Shown here piece by piece: positions 31,963 through 32,434 of a stretch of 32,434 bases of DNA. The notes under the pieces were generated by a model. It was not told where the DNA came from. It did not search any database and worked only from the letters and a program-made list of their open reading frames with translations. Every line of letters begins with the position of its first letter. The first letter of the stretch is position 1. Position numbers and translations under genes: made by a program. This DNA comes from Dysgonomonas gadei ATCC BAA-286 (GTDB lineage Bacteria > Bacteroidota > Bacteroidia > Bacteroidales > Dysgonomonadaceae), in assembly GCF_000213555.1 (NCBI RefSeq), contig NZ_GL891980.1, forward strand, positions 683,797 to 716,230, read 5' to 3'.

Positions 31963-32434
31963 ACTAGTGTCCACTAAAAAACATTAACAAGCGATGTAAT
32001 TATTTGATATGCAATTAATAATATTCGTTTTTTTTACGTGTACATTTCAAATCTCTATTTTTGTTAGAAGTAACAAAATGATAGTAGGAATGCACAATGG
32101 ACATTACGTTTTTACTCAATTATGTAGATTTCTGCCCAAGAGAGCTTTTGATTGTTTAGTCGATAAATACGAAGGCAATAAATATGTAAAATCATTTACT
32201 TGTTGGAATCACCTTTTAGTTCTGATTTTTGGTCAGTTATCTAATCGGGAAAGCCTTCGGGATTTGATAGGGATACTTGATGCGCATAAGAAAAAGTTTT
32301 ATCATCTTGGATTTGGAAAAAGCGTAACACGTAGTAATTTATCTAAAGCCAATGAAGTACGTAGTATAGATGTTTTTGAAAAATTTTCTTTAAAGCTCAT
32401 TGATTGTATAAAATCCAATAATACACAGATTGTT
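31963..32434 (+). mobile_element. Insertion sequence of the IS4 type, left part (runs off the window end)
   Basis: The element is recognised by its transposase gene starting at about 32090. Its left boundary is inferred to be where the REP palindrome breaks off, near ACTAGTGTCCACTAAAAAAC (from 31963). About 120 bp of AT-rich leader precede the transposase start. The other terminal inverted repeat and the target duplication lie outside the window. Confidence 0.7.
32090..32434 (+). CDS. IS4 family transposase, N-terminal fragment
   Basis: The 115 codons present carry the N-terminal DUF4372-like domain found before the DDE domain in this transposase group. Recognisable segments are HYVFTQLCRFLPKRAFD, VDKYEGNKYVKSFTCWN, LLVLIFGQLSNRESLRDLIG and YHLGFGKSVTRSNLSKANE. 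The ATG at 32090-32092 gives the family-typical MxxxxYVF start; the in-frame ATG at 32078 would add four residues. The reading frame is open to the window end. The DDE catalytic residues are beyond the window, so activity cannot be judged. Confidence 0.88.
   Translation, partial: MHNGHYVFTQLCRFLPKRAFDCLVDKYEGNKYVKSFTCWNHLLVLIFGQLSNRESLRDLIGILDAHKKKFYHLGFGKSVTRSNLSKANEVRSIDVFEKFSLKLIDCIKSNNTQIV

Overview
This window comes from a member of the Bacteroidetes, most likely order Bacteroidales. A Dysgonomonas-like genome fits the style of the intergenic DNA, but that is inference. The main evidence is two SusC/SusD pairs, a hybrid two-component sensor-regulator, A-rich ribosome-binding regions without clear Shine-Dalgarno sequences, and promoter boxes of the Bacteroidetes TAnnTTTG type.

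Layout: (1) 1-164, the start of a transketolase gene on the minus strand. (2) 165-917, a repeat-rich intergenic stretch holding the transketolase promoter and the terminator of the neighbouring cluster. (3) 918-23849, twelve minus-strand genes forming a polysaccharide utilization locus (PUL). In transcription order they are GH43, GH51, GH43 (endo-arabinanase type), a surface glycan-binding lipoprotein, SusC-1, SusD-1, SusC-2, SusD-2, GH43 (endo-arabinanase type), a sugar O-acetyltransferase, GH97 and GH51. (4) 23850-24067, a divergent regulatory region. (5) 24068-28297, the hybrid two-component regulator on the plus strand. (6) 28298-29232, an intergenic stretch dominated by a foldback element of about 550 bp. 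(7) glyA, plus strand, and an RlmI-type rRNA methyltransferase, minus strand, converging on a strong bidirectional terminator. (8) A REPIN-like palindrome pair that appears to be cut by an IS4-family insertion sequence running off the window end.

The enzyme set points to pectic arabinan as substrate. Two surface or outer-membrane lipoprotein GH43 enzymes would cut the 1,5-linked backbone. The glycan-binding lipoprotein and the SusD proteins would capture fragments, and the two SusC channels would import them with TonB energy. Periplasmic GH51 and GH43 enzymes would release L-arabinose. The GH97 enzyme has the retaining-type catalytic Asp and could remove alpha-galactose or beta-L-arabinopyranose caps. 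The gene order closely resembles the arabinan PUL of Bacteroides thetaiotaomicron (recalled as about BT0348-BT0369), including a transketolase beyond the terminal GH51. Transketolase would feed arabinose-derived pentose phosphates into central metabolism.

The PUL class is therefore known. The parts most worth a second look are a duplicated, unrecognised module in the glycan-binding lipoprotein, the acetyltransferase-GH97 pair, two candidate operator families (21-bp-phased GGTGGACAAA direct repeats and AAGTGTA-N5-TACACTT palindromes), and several intergenic repeat families. I saw no tRNA, rRNA, CRISPR array or phage genes.
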